A model generated the notes under the pieces. That model worked only from the letters and a program-made list of their open reading frames with translations. It was not told the origin of the DNA and searched no databases. The position numbers and the translations under genes are program-made. Below, piece by piece: positions 55,853 through 64,000 of a stretch of 64,000 nucleotides of DNA. Numbering within the stretch: the stretch's first letter is position 1; each line of letters begins with the position of its first letter. The stretch spans positions 62,001 to 126,000 of the forward strand of contig JADJNY010000006.1 in the NCBI GenBank assembly GCA_016714045.1. Reading direction: 5' to 3'. This stretch comes from Planctomycetota bacterium. Its GTDB lineage: Bacteria > Planctomycetota > UBA1135 > GCA-002686595.

Positions 55853-56015
55853 AGCGACGCCCGCAACCCAACCTGATGACGGAACGCTGCGCGCCGCGCG
55901 TGCACTTCCGAGGGGAGTCGCTCGGCAACGAGCGAGCGGCACGGGGGGGAGGTGCGCGCGGCGCGCTCCGTTTCGAACGGACTCGTTCAGCGCTCGAGCG
56001 GCGTCATCGGCGCGT

Positions 56016-56609
56016 TCAGCGCGGCCCGAGTTCGCACCACGCGAGCTTTCCGATCTGCTTGCGCAGCGTGAGCGTGCGGCCGTCGATGAGCTCGGTGACG
56101 GTGCGCTGCACGTCGGGGAAGTCGATGTCGTCGAAGAGCACTTGCGCGCCGAGTGCGAGTCGGGGGCGCCAGGCTTCGAAGTCCGCGCGCACCGCTTCGT
56201 AGCGGTGATCGCCGTCGACGAAGAAGAGGGCGACGTTGGCTTCGCTCCATCCGCGCGCGACGCTGACCGAGTCGAGACTGACGACGTTGACCTGCGCGCC
56301 GACGCCCGTGCGCGTCAGGTTCGCGTAGAGCTGCGCCTGGTCCTCGCTGCCGAAGCGTCCGCCGCGCGCGCCGGTGAACTCGGTGTGTGGGTCGATGCTG
56401 AAGACGCGCGCGCCCTTCCCGCGCAGTGCGCCGAGCGCGAGCGCGACGGTCGAGCGGCCGCGGTAGTTGCCGACCTCGACGATGCAGCGCGGCGGCTCGA
56501 TCGTGCCTGCGAGTTCCGCGAGCAGGCGCGCCTCGGCGCGCGAGAGCCAGCCTTCGACGGAGTCGACGACGTCGAGATCGTTCACGAGCGAGTGGACCGG
56601 GGTGAGCAT
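56016..56609 (-). CDS. Class I SAM methyltransferase (CmcI/methyltransferase 24-like)
   Basis: 197 residues from the ATG at 56607-56609, with AGGAG about 11 bases before it. Motif I is CIVEVGNYRGRSTVALALGA, then VFSIDPHTEF, and the signature VALFFVDGDHRYEAVRADFE followed by LFDDIDFPDVQRTVTEL. The VDGDH/DD pairing marks the methyltransf_24 group that often modifies secondary metabolites or glycans, sometimes metal-dependent. No biosynthetic cluster surrounds it. An upstream in-frame extension exists but lacks a ribosome site. Confidence 0.85.
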   Translation of the reverse strand: MLTPVHSLVNDLDVVDSVEGWLSRAEARLLAELAGTIEPPRCIVEVGNYRGRSTVALALGALRGKGARVFSIDPHTEFTGARGGRFGSEDQAQLYANLTRTGVGAQVNVVSLDSVSVARGWSEANVALFFVDGDHRYEAVRADFEAWRPRLALGAQVLFDDIDFPDVQRTVTELIDGRTLTLRKQIGKLAWCELGPR

Positions 56610-56808
56610 GGGAAGAGAAGCTCCTTTGCGGCCCTGATCGACACGGGAACCGCACGGGTCGAGTGCCTGCCGCGCGGTCGTCGTCGTCCGTCCCAAAGGC
56701 CGCACTCGCGCACAACAGAGCGCGCTCTCCGCAAGCGGAAGGGGCGTCTGCGGCCTGGAGAACCGCCCTTCGAACGAGTTCGCGCGCGCTCCGTTCCGAA
56801 GCCGTCCC

Positions 56809-56970
56809 CGCTGCGTGCGCGCCGGTCCGGCGCCAACAGCCCCTGCGCGCGCGAAGGTCCGGCGCCTACTCCCCCTGCGCGCGCGAAGGTCCGGCGCAGT
56901 CGCCGTCGCGTGCGGTCTGGTCCAGCGCCGTTCCCGCCGAGCGCGCGCCGGCCCGACGCCGTTCCCACGG
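56809..56970. repeat. Five degenerate tandem repeats of 31-32 bp
   Basis: Units share the core GGTCCGGCGC, at 56824, 56856, 56888, 56919 (GGTCCAGCGC) and 56950 (GGCCCGACGC), preceded by TGCGCGCGCGAA in the two best copies and followed by a variable spacer. The set lies in the gene-free stretch 56610-57066 between two minus-strand genes. The remainder of that stretch shows only a terminator hairpin at its end. Spacers are not unique in the way of CRISPR, and the repeats are too degenerate for one. Confidence 0.7.
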
Positions 56971-57017
56971 AATGAGCGCGCGATCCGAAGCCGGCCGCGC
57001 GCGCGCTCGCTGAAACG

Positions 57018-57041
57018 CGAACGGCCGGGTCGCCCCGGCCG
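57018..57041 (-). terminator. Strong GC-rich terminator-like hairpin
   Basis: AACGGCCGGG (57018-57027) pairs perfectly with CCCGGCCGTT (57032-57041) around a TCGC loop, 25 bases beyond the stop of the acidic secreted protein gene. Reading on the minus strand it is followed by CGCGTTTCAG, a weak T-tract, so it may be an intrinsic terminator or an mRNA-end stabiliser. Confidence 0.65.
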
Positions 57042-57066
57042 TTCCTCGCGTGCGCGTGGTCGCGCG

Positions 57067-58059
57067 TCACTCCACCTTCGCGGTGTGCTCGACCTCGCCT
57101 TCGAAGCGCACCTTCTGCGAGAACTCGTGCGACTCCTCGCCGAAGGTCATCGTGCGCGACGACTCCATGGTGAACGCCATCTTGCCCGTGAGCTTGTAGG
57201 AGTGCAGGTGCCCCGCCTTCGTGTTCCAGAGCACCTCGCCCTCGAGCTCCATCGTCGCGTCGATCTCGGCCTTGCCTTCGTCTTCGTCGACCGTGCCCTT
57301 CGACGACAGCTCGGCCTTGACCTCGAGCACCGCGAGCACGACGCCGCCCTCTTCGCGCGTGCCCTTGTACTTCGCCGTCGCCTTGCCGCCGAGGTTGTCC
57401 TCGATCGCCTGGCCGATCTTGTCGTCGTCCTCCGACTCTTCGTCGCCCGAGGACTCCTTCAGGTGCAACTCGCCGCCCGGGGACATGACCTTGTTGAAGA
57501 GCTTCGCGTCGAGGTCCCACGTGTCGCCCTCCGCGACCGACTTCGACGGGAGGAAGCCGAGGAAGTCGAGGTCGCCGTCGAGCTCCTCGAGCAGGTCGTC
57601 GTCGCCCTTCACGCCTTCGGGCCACGTCGCGGTCCACTCGTCGTCCTTGAAGGCGAGGCTCACCTTCTTGCCTTCGAGCTCGCTCGCCTTGTCGTGGGTC
57701 TCCTCCTGCGCCTCGGCGTCCTCGACGCCCTCGGGCGGCTCGACGTTCTGCGTCGTCTTGCCGGAGAGCTTGTCGAACGAGCGCAGAAGCTTCGCGGGCT
57801 TGCCCTCGACGACGGCGACGTACTCGTCGGTGACCTCGATGTGCTCGAGGTCGGCGAACGTGATCTTCAGACCCTCCATGCCGCCGTGCGCGTCCTGGCC
57901 GTCGAACGTGATCGACATCTCGGTCGAGTGCATGTCGAGCTTGCTCTCGAACGTCTTCGTGAGCTTCGTCTTCGCCTCCACCTTGAAGCCGAGGGAGTCG
58001 CCGGGGACGAAGAGAGCCAGCGAGGCGGCGAGGAACGAGTGGACGAGGAGCGTGCGCAT
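57067..58059 (-). CDS. Secreted acidic protein of unknown function (paralogue of 15431-16402)
   Basis: 330 residues from the ATG at 58057-58059. Signal peptide (MRTLLVHSFLAASLALFVPG). Very acidic mature protein, with DEESEDDDKIGQAIEDNLGG near 200. It shares with the 15431-16402 product the sequence of blocks: a strand region with KLLRSFDKLSGKTTQ, DDDLLEELDGDLDFLGFLP, SKSVAEGDTWDLDAKLF, GTVDEDEGKAEIDATMELEG, and EVLWNTKAGHLHSYKLTGKM. Two copies 41 kb apart indicate a genuine family; function unknown. A perfect hairpin follows its stop. Confidence 0.8.
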   Translation of the reverse strand: MRTLLVHSFLAASLALFVPGDSLGFKVEAKTKLTKTFESKLDMHSTEMSITFDGQDAHGGMEGLKITFADLEHIEVTDEYVAVVEGKPAKLLRSFDKLSGKTTQNVEPPEGVEDAEAQEETHDKASELEGKKVSLAFKDDEWTATWPEGVKGDDDLLEELDGDLDFLGFLPSKSVAEGDTWDLDAKLFNKVMSPGGELHLKESSGDEESEDDDKIGQAIEDNLGGKATAKYKGTREEGGVVLAVLEVKAELSSKGTVDEDEGKAEIDATMELEGEVLWNTKAGHLHSYKLTGKMAFTMESSRTMTFGEESHEFSQKVRFEGEVEHTAKVE

Positions 58060-58181
58060 GCGATTCACGGGGAGGTGGCCGAGGGGATGCCCGGACCTGC
58101 CGGGCGTGAGTGCGAGACGATAGCATTCCGACGACGGCGTCGCGGCCGCACCGCCCGCGAAGTCGGGCAAAGGAGCCGTAC

Positions 58182-58631
58182 ATGCCGCATCGCATCCGCC
58201 TCGCCCGCCCCGACGACGCCGCACGGATCGCAGAACTCGCGGGCGAGCTCGGCTACCCCGCGGCACCCGAACAGGTGGTCGAGCGTCTGGCGGAGCTCGC
58301 CCAGCGGGCCGAACACGCCGTCTTCGTGCTCGAAGAGGCAGCGATCGTGCAAGCCTTCGTGCACGTGGAGCACGTGCACGCGCTCGTCTCGGCCCCGCAC
58401 GTCGAGGTCGCCGCGCTCGTCGTCGCGAGCGTCGTGCGTAGCCGCGGACACGGACGCGCGCTGCTCGAGCACGCCCAAGCGTGGGCCCGCGCTCGCGGCG
58501 TCACGACGCTCCGACTGCGCTCGCGGAGCTCGCGCGAACGAGCGCACGCGTTCTACCGACGCGCCGGCTACGTCGTGACGAAGACGCAGCTTTGCTTCGA
58601 GCGCGGGCTCGATCCGCGCGCGTTCGAATGA
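58182..58631 (+). CDS. GNAT family N-acetyltransferase
   Basis: 149 residues; AAAGGAG lies 6 bases before the ATG. Starts IRLARPDDAARIAELAGELG and has the acetyl-CoA-binding loop VVRSRGHGRALLEHAQAWAR (motif A, R-x-x-G-x-G/A) and a C-terminal LRLRSRSSRERAHAFYRRAG YV block typical of RimI/aminoglycoside-type small GNATs. The acceptor is unknown. Divergent from the acidic secreted protein gene. Confidence 0.9.
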   Translation: MPHRIRLARPDDAARIAELAGELGYPAAPEQVVERLAELAQRAEHAVFVLEEAAIVQAFVHVEHVHALVSAPHVEVAALVVASVVRSRGHGRALLEHAQAWARARGVTTLRLRSRSSRERAHAFYRRAGYVVTKTQLCFERGLDPRAFE

Positions 58632-58850
58632 CCGAGCCACGCAGCGATCGCTCGACGAGTCCGCCGGTCTCGCGCTCCCGATCGACGCCCTCGGCACGCG
58701 ATCGAACTCCCCGCCCTCGACTCCGCGCGGCCCCGTCACGGCCCCCCTGCCGTTCACGCCTCCTTCGATCTCCACCCCGCTCCGCCCCGCGCTAGGATCG
58801 TCCCTACTGTCCCACGAAGGCACACCCGCGCACCCCCAAACGAGCCCCCC

Positions 58851-60692
58851 ATGAACCCCACGCTCCGCCTCGCATCGAGCTCGCTCGTCCTCCTCGCCAT
58901 GCTCGCGCCACTTCGCGCGCAGAACGCGACCGTGTCCTGGTCCGCAGCGTGGGACGGCCCCGCGAGCCAGGACGACTACGTGACGAAGCTCGTCGTCGAC
59001 GCGACGGGCGGCGTGGTCGTCGTCGGTCGCTCGTACAACGCGAGCGTCGGCTTCCCGCCCGCTCCGCCGACGCAGGACGCGCTCGTCGCGCGCTACGACG
59101 CGAGCGGGACGCTGCTCTGGTCGCAGCGCCCCGACTGGATGGGCGGCGACGACCTCGCGCAGGACGTCGCGATCGATCCCGCGACGGGCGACGTGCTCGT
59201 CGCGGGCTACGCGAACGGCTACGTGGCGAGCACGTTCGTCACCGATCTCTGGCTCGCGCGCTACGACGCGAACGGCACGGAGCTCTGGAGCGTGCACGAG
59301 GACGGCACCGGCGCGAGCGCGGACTTCGGCCGCACGATCTTGATCGACGGCACGGGCCGGATCTTCGTCGGCGGTTCGTCGTACGGACCGACCACGAGCG
59401 CCGACCTCGCCGTGTTCGCGTTCGACCCGAGCGGCGCCTTCCTGTGGGAGACGCACGTCGACGGGCTCGCGAGCAGCACGGATTCGGGCGGCTTCCTCGC
59501 GTGGCATCCGTCGGGCGATCTCGTGCTCTCGGGGATGCTCGCGTCGCTCGGCGGCGCGGGCGACATGGGCGTCGCGCGGATCACGACGTCCGGCGCGATC
59601 GTGTGGCAGGCGCAGCTCGACGGCCCGGCGCACGGCGCCGATTTCGGCCTCGGCGCCGCGTGCGACGCCGCGGGCAACGTCTACGTCGCGGGCTGGGCGA
59701 CGATCGGCGCCGACTCCGCGCCGCGGCTCGCGAAGTGGAGCGCGAGCGGCGCGTTCCAGTGGGCCGCCGACTTCCCCGAAGCCGCGGCGGGCGCCGGCCA
59801 GTTCCGCGACCTCGTCGTCGACGCCGCGGGACGCATCGCCGTCGTCGGCCACGCGGCGACGGGCGCGACGGGCCTCGACCTCGTCGTCGCGCAGTACGAC
59901 GCGAACGGCACGCTACTCTGGAGCGGAGCGCGCGACGGCGCCGCGCACGGCGACGAGTCGGCGCGCGCGATCGTCGTCGACGGCGCGGGCAACGTGACCG
60001 CGTGCGGTTGGGCGAACGGACCGACCGGGACGACGGACGCGGACTCGCTCGTCGTCCAGTACGGACCGAACGGCGCGGCGCGCTGGACGCACGGCGGCGT
60101 CGACGCCGCGGTCGAGGACCGCGCGCAGGATCTGGCGCTCGGCCCGGCTGGTCGCGTCGTCTACGGCGCGTACTTGAAGCCCGGCACGCGCTACGACGTG
60201 CGCCTCGTCGCGCTCGACGAACAGGCCGTCGCGTATTGCTTCGGCGACGGCTCCTTCGGCGCGTGCCCGTGCGCCAACGAGAGCGGCGCGGGGCTCGGCG
60301 AGGGCTGCAAGAGCTCGCTCGGGCGCGGCGCGACGCTCGTCGACACGGGGATCGCGTCGCTCGCGAGCGACACGCTCGTCTTGAACGGCGCGGGGATGAC
60401 GAATGCGAACGCGCTCTACCTCCAGGGTGCGCTCGCGGCGACGAACCCGGCGGCGCAGCTCGGCGACGGACTGCTCTGCATGGGCGGCACGATCATCCGC
60501 CTCGGCTCGAAGGCGAACGCAGGAGGCGCGTCGCGTTACCCCGAGGTCGGCAACGCGAGCGTCAGCGTGCGCGGCGCCGTCACCGCACCGGGCACGCGCG
60601 CGTACCAGGTGTGGTACCGCAACGCCGCGAGCTTCTGCACGAGCGCCACGTACAACCTGTCGAACGGGTTGATCGTGACGTGGGCGCCCTAG
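58851..60692 (+). CDS. Secreted SBBP/beta-propeller protein with Cys-rich C-terminal domain
   Basis: 613 residues. Signal peptide (MNPTLRLASSSLVLLAMLAP). About seven repeats of about 55 residues, each with a VARYDASGTLLWSQ- or YDANGTELWSVH-like strand and a VVDAAGRIAVVG-like strand (about 30-450), as in SBBP beta-propellers. From about 460 the shared C-terminal domain: YCFGDGSFGACPCANESGAG, GMTNANALYLQGALAATNPA, and YQVWYRNAASFCTSATYNLS ending VTWAP. Likely extracellular. The 219 bases before it hold only its presumed promoter region. Confidence 0.88.
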   Translation: MNPTLRLASSSLVLLAMLAPLRAQNATVSWSAAWDGPASQDDYVTKLVVDATGGVVVVGRSYNASVGFPPAPPTQDALVARYDASGTLLWSQRPDWMGGDDLAQDVAIDPATGDVLVAGYANGYVASTFVTDLWLARYDANGTELWSVHEDGTGASADFGRTILIDGTGRIFVGGSSYGPTTSADLAVFAFDPSGAFLWETHVDGLASSTDSGGFLAWHPSGDLVLSGMLASLGGAGDMGVARITTSGAIVWQAQLDGPAHGADFGLGAACDAAGNVYVAGWATIGADSAPRLAKWSASGAFQWAADFPEAAAGAGQFRDLVVDAAGRIAVVGHAATGATGLDLVVAQYDANGTLLWSGARDGAAHGDESARAIVVDGAGNVTACGWANGPTGTTDADSLVVQYGPNGAARWTHGGVDAAVEDRAQDLALGPAGRVVYGAYLKPGTRYDVRLVALDEQAVAYCFGDGSFGACPCANESGAGLGEGCKSSLGRGATLVDTGIASLASDTLVLNGAGMTNANALYLQGALAATNPAAQLGDGLLCMGGTIIRLGSKANAGGASRYPEVGNASVSVRGAVTAPGTRAYQVWYRNAASFCTSATYNLSNGLIVTWAP

Positions 60693-61032
60693 CGATCGAA
60701 GGCGTCCGCTCGAGCGCATCGGCGCTCGAACACGGAGCGTGAGGCGCGCGGACTGCACGCGCGGCGAGCCCTGTCGATCGGCGCAGGGGAGCGCTCGTCG
60801 GCCCGCGTGCGCCGCGCACGACCGCGCGGAGTCGCCTCGGTTCGGCGCGCCGCGTCCGCGCTCGTGATCGACGTGCGAGCGGGACCGCGTCCGGCTCTCC
60901 ATCGAGCGCCGCACTCGCGGCACAATCTCGCGCCGACTTGCCCCGGGCGACGGGCCCACGGCTACGATCGTCGCCAGGACGCCCCTTCCCCTCTGCCGCT
61001 CGCACGGCCGCATCGGCCCCAACCCAATTCCC
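60693..61032. other. Gene-free stretch between two secreted-protein genes
   Basis: I see no credible coding region, RNA gene or repeat in these 340 bases. The bases just before the 61033 start presumably carry that gene's promoter and ribosome site, but no clear consensus is visible. Confidence 0.5.
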
Positions 61033-63240
61033 ATGAAGCTCCCCGCTCGCCTCGTCTGGTTCCCGCTCGGTCTCCTCGTCTCCGCGTTCGCTGCGCAGCA
61101 CGTGTCCGCGCAGAACGGCGCGCCGTCAGCCACCCCGCAATCGCCGCCCGCGCCCGCGTGGCAACCGCCGTCGCTCGCGGGAGGCACCGACGTCGCGCTC
61201 GGCGGCTCGAACGAGCCCGCGATCGCCGTCAGCCCGTTGAGCCCCTCGATCGTCTCCGCGTCGAACAACGCGCAGTTCCGGGTGTCGACGAACGGCGGAC
61301 AGACCTGGGGAGCGGCCGTCTCGTACCAAGTACCCGCGGGCTACTTCAAAGCGGGCGATACGTCGCTCGCCTACGACAGCCAAGGTCAGCTCTTCTTCTG
61401 CTGCTTGGGCGGCCGCTCGTCTCCGAGCGGGTACGACATCTTCGTCGCGCAGCTGAACCCGAACTCCGGCGCCTACGTCGCCGGGCCGTTCGCCGTGACG
61501 ACCAACGCGAGCTCGGGGATCCTGAACGACAAGCCGTGGCTCGCCGTGGACCGACAGCCGGGCAGTCCGTTCGTCGATCGGCAGTACGTCGTCTGGACCG
61601 AGTTCGCCGGCACGGCGCGCACCGTGTTGTTCGCGCGGTCGACCGACCACGGCGCGACGTGGTCCGCCCCGGCGACGCTCTCCACGCCGAGCCAGGGGTT
61701 CCCCTGGCCGGCCCACCTCGCCGTCGCGGCCAACGGCGACGTCTATGTCGCCTTCCACTCGCAGACGGGCTTCAACGGGTTCGGCGAGGCCGGCGGGAAT
61801 CCCGACGGACTCAGCGGAGCCGTCTTCCTCCGCCGCTCGACCGATGGCGGCGTGACGTGGTCCGCGCCCACCTTCGCGTTCAGCCCGGCCGAGGCGGACA
61901 TCACGTTCAACGTTCAGTCGTCGAGCGGGAACATCCCGGGCACGCGCTTCTGGTTGCAGGGCTCGGTGCAGCCGTGGGTGCTGCCCGATCCCGCGAATCC
62001 GGCCAACGTCTACGTCGTGGCGAACGACGATCCGGACAACGTCCACACGTTCGGGGAGCACGCGCACGTCTACATCAAGCGCTCGACCGACTTCGGTCAG
62101 ACCTTCGGGACGCGCATCCGCGTGGACCAGGGTCCGGCGAATACGTTCCAAGTGCTCCCCGTCGCGTCGATCGACGATCGCACGGGCTGCATCGCGGTCG
62201 CGTGGTACGACAACCGCGGCGGGAGCACGAACGGAAACGGCAACTGGCTGCTCGACGTCTATGCGTCGGTTTCGACCGACGGCGGGCTGACCTTCGGGCC
62301 GGACGTGCGCATGAACAGCGCGTCGTTCGACCCGGATCTCGGCGCTCCCACCCGTTACTTCGGTCCCCCCGCCACCTACCGCATCGGCGAGTACATCGGC
62401 GCGGCGATGGCCTGCGGGGATCTGCAGGTCGTCTGGACGGGCAACACGGCGTCCGGACAGCAGAGCGTCACGGACAGCGAAGTCGACGTCTGCCCGACGT
62501 CGTCGATCACGCAGCAACCGGCGAGTCAGGTCGTTCCGTTCGGGACCACGGCGAGCTTCAGCTCGGTCCTGTCGGGCCCGGGTCCGTTCACGTACTTCTG
62601 GTTCAAGGACGACGTCCTGCTGACGAACGGCGGATCGATCAGCGGCGCGGACTCGCTGACCCTCGTCATCGCGCCCACGTCGCCCGGAGACTCGGGCGTG
62701 TACCAACTCGTCGTCGCCGACGGATGCGGCACGATCGCGAGCGACGCCGTGACCCTCGTGGTCGAGCCGGGCGTCCGCTTCTGCGCCGGCGACGGGCTCG
62801 ATCCCGTGGTGACGACGGACTGCCCGTGCGCGAACTTCGGCGCGCCCGGGCGCGGGTGCGCCAATTCGGTCGAGGCCCAAGGCGCGGTGCTCACCGCGAG
62901 CGGCCTCCCCGATCCCGACACGGCCGTGTTGAGCGCGAGCGGCATGCCCCTGGTCTCCTCGTGCATCTACCTGCAAGGCGACGCACTCGTCGATGCGACG
63001 TTCGGCGACGGCGTGCGGTGCGCGGGCGGGAGCCTCGTCCGCCTCCGCACGCGGACCAACGTCGGCGGCGCGAGCAGCTTCCCCGACTCCGGCGACACGG
63101 TGTCGCTCTCCGTCCGCGGCGGCGTCGTGCCGGGGAGCGGAGCTCTGCGCCACTACCAGACGTACTACCGCAACGCCGCCGCCGTGTTCTGCCCGCCCGA
63201 GACGTTCAACGTCACGAGCGGCTTCCAGATCGTCTGGTGA
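61033..63240 (+). CDS. Secreted BNR/sialidase-like propeller with Ig-like and Cys-rich C-terminal domains
   Basis: 735 residues. Signal peptide (LVWFPLGLLVSAFAAQHVSA). BNR/Asp-box-like repeats from about 50 to 470: FRVSTNGGQTWGAAVSYQ, FARSTDHGATWSAPATL, LRRSTDGGVTWSAPTF, IKRSTDFGQTFGTRI. An Ig-like domain follows (about 490-575; ITQQPASQVVPFGTTASFSS ... GVYQLVVADGCG). Then the shared domain: CPCANFGAPGRGCANSVEAQ ... YQTYYRNAAAVFCPPETFNV ... FQIVW. Glycosidase activity is not assured: the catalytic Arg triad of sialidases is not obvious, and such propellers are often binding modules. Confidence 0.88.
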   Translation: MKLPARLVWFPLGLLVSAFAAQHVSAQNGAPSATPQSPPAPAWQPPSLAGGTDVALGGSNEPAIAVSPLSPSIVSASNNAQFRVSTNGGQTWGAAVSYQVPAGYFKAGDTSLAYDSQGQLFFCCLGGRSSPSGYDIFVAQLNPNSGAYVAGPFAVTTNASSGILNDKPWLAVDRQPGSPFVDRQYVVWTEFAGTARTVLFARSTDHGATWSAPATLSTPSQGFPWPAHLAVAANGDVYVAFHSQTGFNGFGEAGGNPDGLSGAVFLRRSTDGGVTWSAPTFAFSPAEADITFNVQSSSGNIPGTRFWLQGSVQPWVLPDPANPANVYVVANDDPDNVHTFGEHAHVYIKRSTDFGQTFGTRIRVDQGPANTFQVLPVASIDDRTGCIAVAWYDNRGGSTNGNGNWLLDVYASVSTDGGLTFGPDVRMNSASFDPDLGAPTRYFGPPATYRIGEYIGAAMACGDLQVVWTGNTASGQQSVTDSEVDVCPTSSITQQPASQVVPFGTTASFSSVLSGPGPFTYFWFKDDVLLTNGGSISGADSLTLVIAPTSPGDSGVYQLVVADGCGTIASDAVTLVVEPGVRFCAGDGLDPVVTTDCPCANFGAPGRGCANSVEAQGAVLTASGLPDPDTAVLSASGMPLVSSCIYLQGDALVDATFGDGVRCAGGSLVRLRTRTNVGGASSFPDSGDTVSLSVRGGVVPGSGALRHYQTYYRNAAAVFCPPETFNVTSGFQIVW

Positions 63241-63317
63241 CGCGCGGCGCGACCGTCGCCGCGCGGGGACGCCCCGCGCGGGGGCGAGTGCGAGCTCGCC
63301 TCATCACCGACCCGCGC

Positions 63318-63806
63318 TCAGCGCGCCAGCGCCGCGAGCGTCTCGCCGTCGACGCGCATCGTCGTCCAGTCCTCCATCGGCCGCGCGCCGAGCGCGCGAT
63401 AAAAGCCGATCGCGGGCGCGTTCCAATCGAGGACGTTCCACTCGAGCCGCCCGCACCCACGCGCGACCGCGATGCGCGCGAGCTCGACGAGCAGCGCCTT
63501 GCCGAGCCCCGCGCCGCGCGCCTCGGGCACGACGAAGAGGTCTTCGAGCCACAGCCCTGGCTTGCACAGGAACGTCGAGAAGCTCGTGAAGTGGAGCGCG
63601 AACCCGCGCGCGACGCCGTCGAGCTCGCCGATGAGACACTCCGCCGCGGGCTGCGCTCCGAAGAGCTGCTCACGCAGCGCGTCGGGCGTCGCGCGGCACT
63701 CGTGCGCGAGCTGCTCGTACTCGGCGAGCGCGTGGATGAGCGCGGCGACGAGCTCGACGTCGTCGGGCGTCGCGGGGCGGATCGTGATGCGGGGCAGTGC
63801 GGCCAT
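63318..63806 (-). CDS. GNAT family N-acetyltransferase, diamine/spermidine acetyltransferase-like
   Basis: 162 residues from the ATG at 63804-63806. Matches the SAT1-like group: ITIRPATPDDVELVAALIHA, LAEYEQLAHEC, LHFTSFSTFLCKPGLWLEDL, FVVPEARGAGLGKALLVELA, and CGRLEWNVLDWNAPAIGFYR. This subfamily acetylates polyamines or thialysine. The start lies 11 bases after the stop of an HxlR-like regulator, suggesting co-transcription. Confidence 0.92.
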   Translation of the reverse strand: MAALPRITIRPATPDDVELVAALIHALAEYEQLAHECRATPDALREQLFGAQPAAECLIGELDGVARGFALHFTSFSTFLCKPGLWLEDLFVVPEARGAGLGKALLVELARIAVARGCGRLEWNVLDWNAPAIGFYRALGARPMEDWTTMRVDGETLAALAR

Positions 63807-63817
63807 GTGGAATCGCG

Positions 63818-64000
63818 TCACGCCCGCGTCGCGCCCGCGCGCGACTTCGCTTTGGGGGCCCGCTCGCGCTTCTTCTGCAGCTTCTTTCCGACCTCCGCGA
63901 TCGAGCACAGCACGGGCTGGACTTCGAGCCCGAGCGGCGCGAGCGCGTACTCGACGCTCGGCGGCGAGGTCGGCAGGACGGCGCGCGTCACGAGGCCGCG
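63818..64000 (-). CDS. HxlR-family winged-helix regulator, N-terminal part outside the window
   Basis: The last 60 residues of a protein entering from the window edge: GLVTRAVLPTSPPSVEYALA followed by LGLEVQPVLCSIAEVGKKLQ matches the end of the HxlR winged helix (GLxxRxxxxxxPPxVEYxLT...LGxxLxPVL). The basic tail (KKRERAPKAKSRAG) is unusual. It precedes the acetyltransferase gene on the same strand and may regulate it. The family call rests on this short segment. Confidence 0.75.
   Translation of the reverse strand, partial: RGLVTRAVLPTSPPSVEYALAPLGLEVQPVLCSIAEVGKKLQKKRERAPKAKSRAGATRA

Noticed and set aside
56809..56970. CRISPR array
   Set aside because: Units are degenerate and directly tandem, without unique spacers of constant length; no cas genes nearby.
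61033..63240. True sialidase
   Set aside because: Asp-box repeats are present but I could not find the catalytic Arg triad or Tyr/Glu pair; binding-type propeller is safer.

Overview
The window is very GC-rich and gene-dense. It encodes many secreted proteins and lipoproteins of kinds common in Planctomycetota: a CxxCH-type membrane-bound dehydrogenase, FG-GAP and BNR propellers, DUF1080, HEAT plus von Willebrand A proteins, a zinc-ribbon serine/threonine kinase and an ECF sigma factor. Five large secreted proteins end in the same Cys-rich C-terminal domain (CFGDG ... CPC-N ... GC-NS ... YQVYYRN ... W-P). I recall this signature from large-genome marine planctomycetes. The assignment to Planctomycetota is an inference from gene content; no rRNA or other phylogenetic marker is present.

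Layout. 1-2519 (minus): a fatty-acid/CoA operon (crotonase, medium-chain dehydrogenase/reductase, 3-hydroxyacyl-CoA dehydrogenase cut by the window edge). 2774-3145: a DUF1428 protein. 3200-7954 (minus): a 5'-nucleotidase lipoprotein followed by two HEAT-VWA paralogues, each pair joined by a 4-base ATGA overlap. 8177-15280 (plus): two tandem DUF4139 proteins, a LamG-like protein, a gluzincin lipoprotein, a cyanophycinase-like lipoprotein and a SIMPL protein. 15431-20965: an acidic secreted protein, a B12-binding radical SAM protein, an unknown protein, a serine hydrolase and a methyltransferase. 21420-27945: a giant FG-GAP protein, an arsenite methyltransferase (ArsM/AS3MT family) and a SpoU RNA methyltransferase.

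28154-31823 is a block of visibly lower GC. It holds a membrane protein, a 12-cysteine secreted peptide, and a C39-peptidase-like/DUF1573 fusion. It is bounded by the SpoU gene on one side and a decayed copy of that gene's 3' end on the other, so it looks like an inserted cassette and a candidate peptide maturation system.

31921-41352 is an apparently complete quinohemoprotein amine dehydrogenase (QHNDH) locus: qhpF divergent from qhpA-qhpD-qhpC-qhpB-qhpE, with qhpG convergent. Every residue known to form the thioether cross-links and the CTQ cofactor is conserved in the small gamma subunit. qhpE carries an apparent one-base frameshift. qhpG overlaps a metallophosphoesterase-LamG gene that follows a small membrane protein and a protein kinase.

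45163-64000 holds a TauE/SafE permease, an ECF sigma factor, a DUF1080 protein, Ada, two tandem alpha/beta hydrolases, a CxxCH dehydrogenase, a class I methyltransferase, a second acidic secreted protein, two GNATs, two large secreted propeller proteins, and the end of an HxlR-like regulator. Two 150-bp copies of a dispersed repeat (46146-46295 and, inverted, 55703-55852) each contain a perfect 22-bp-stem hairpin. The stem's middle differs between copies by five compensated base pairs, so the fold itself seems to be maintained. Four apparent single-base indels in three otherwise intact genes (near 5959, 39283, 41605 and 41565) may be assembly errors.
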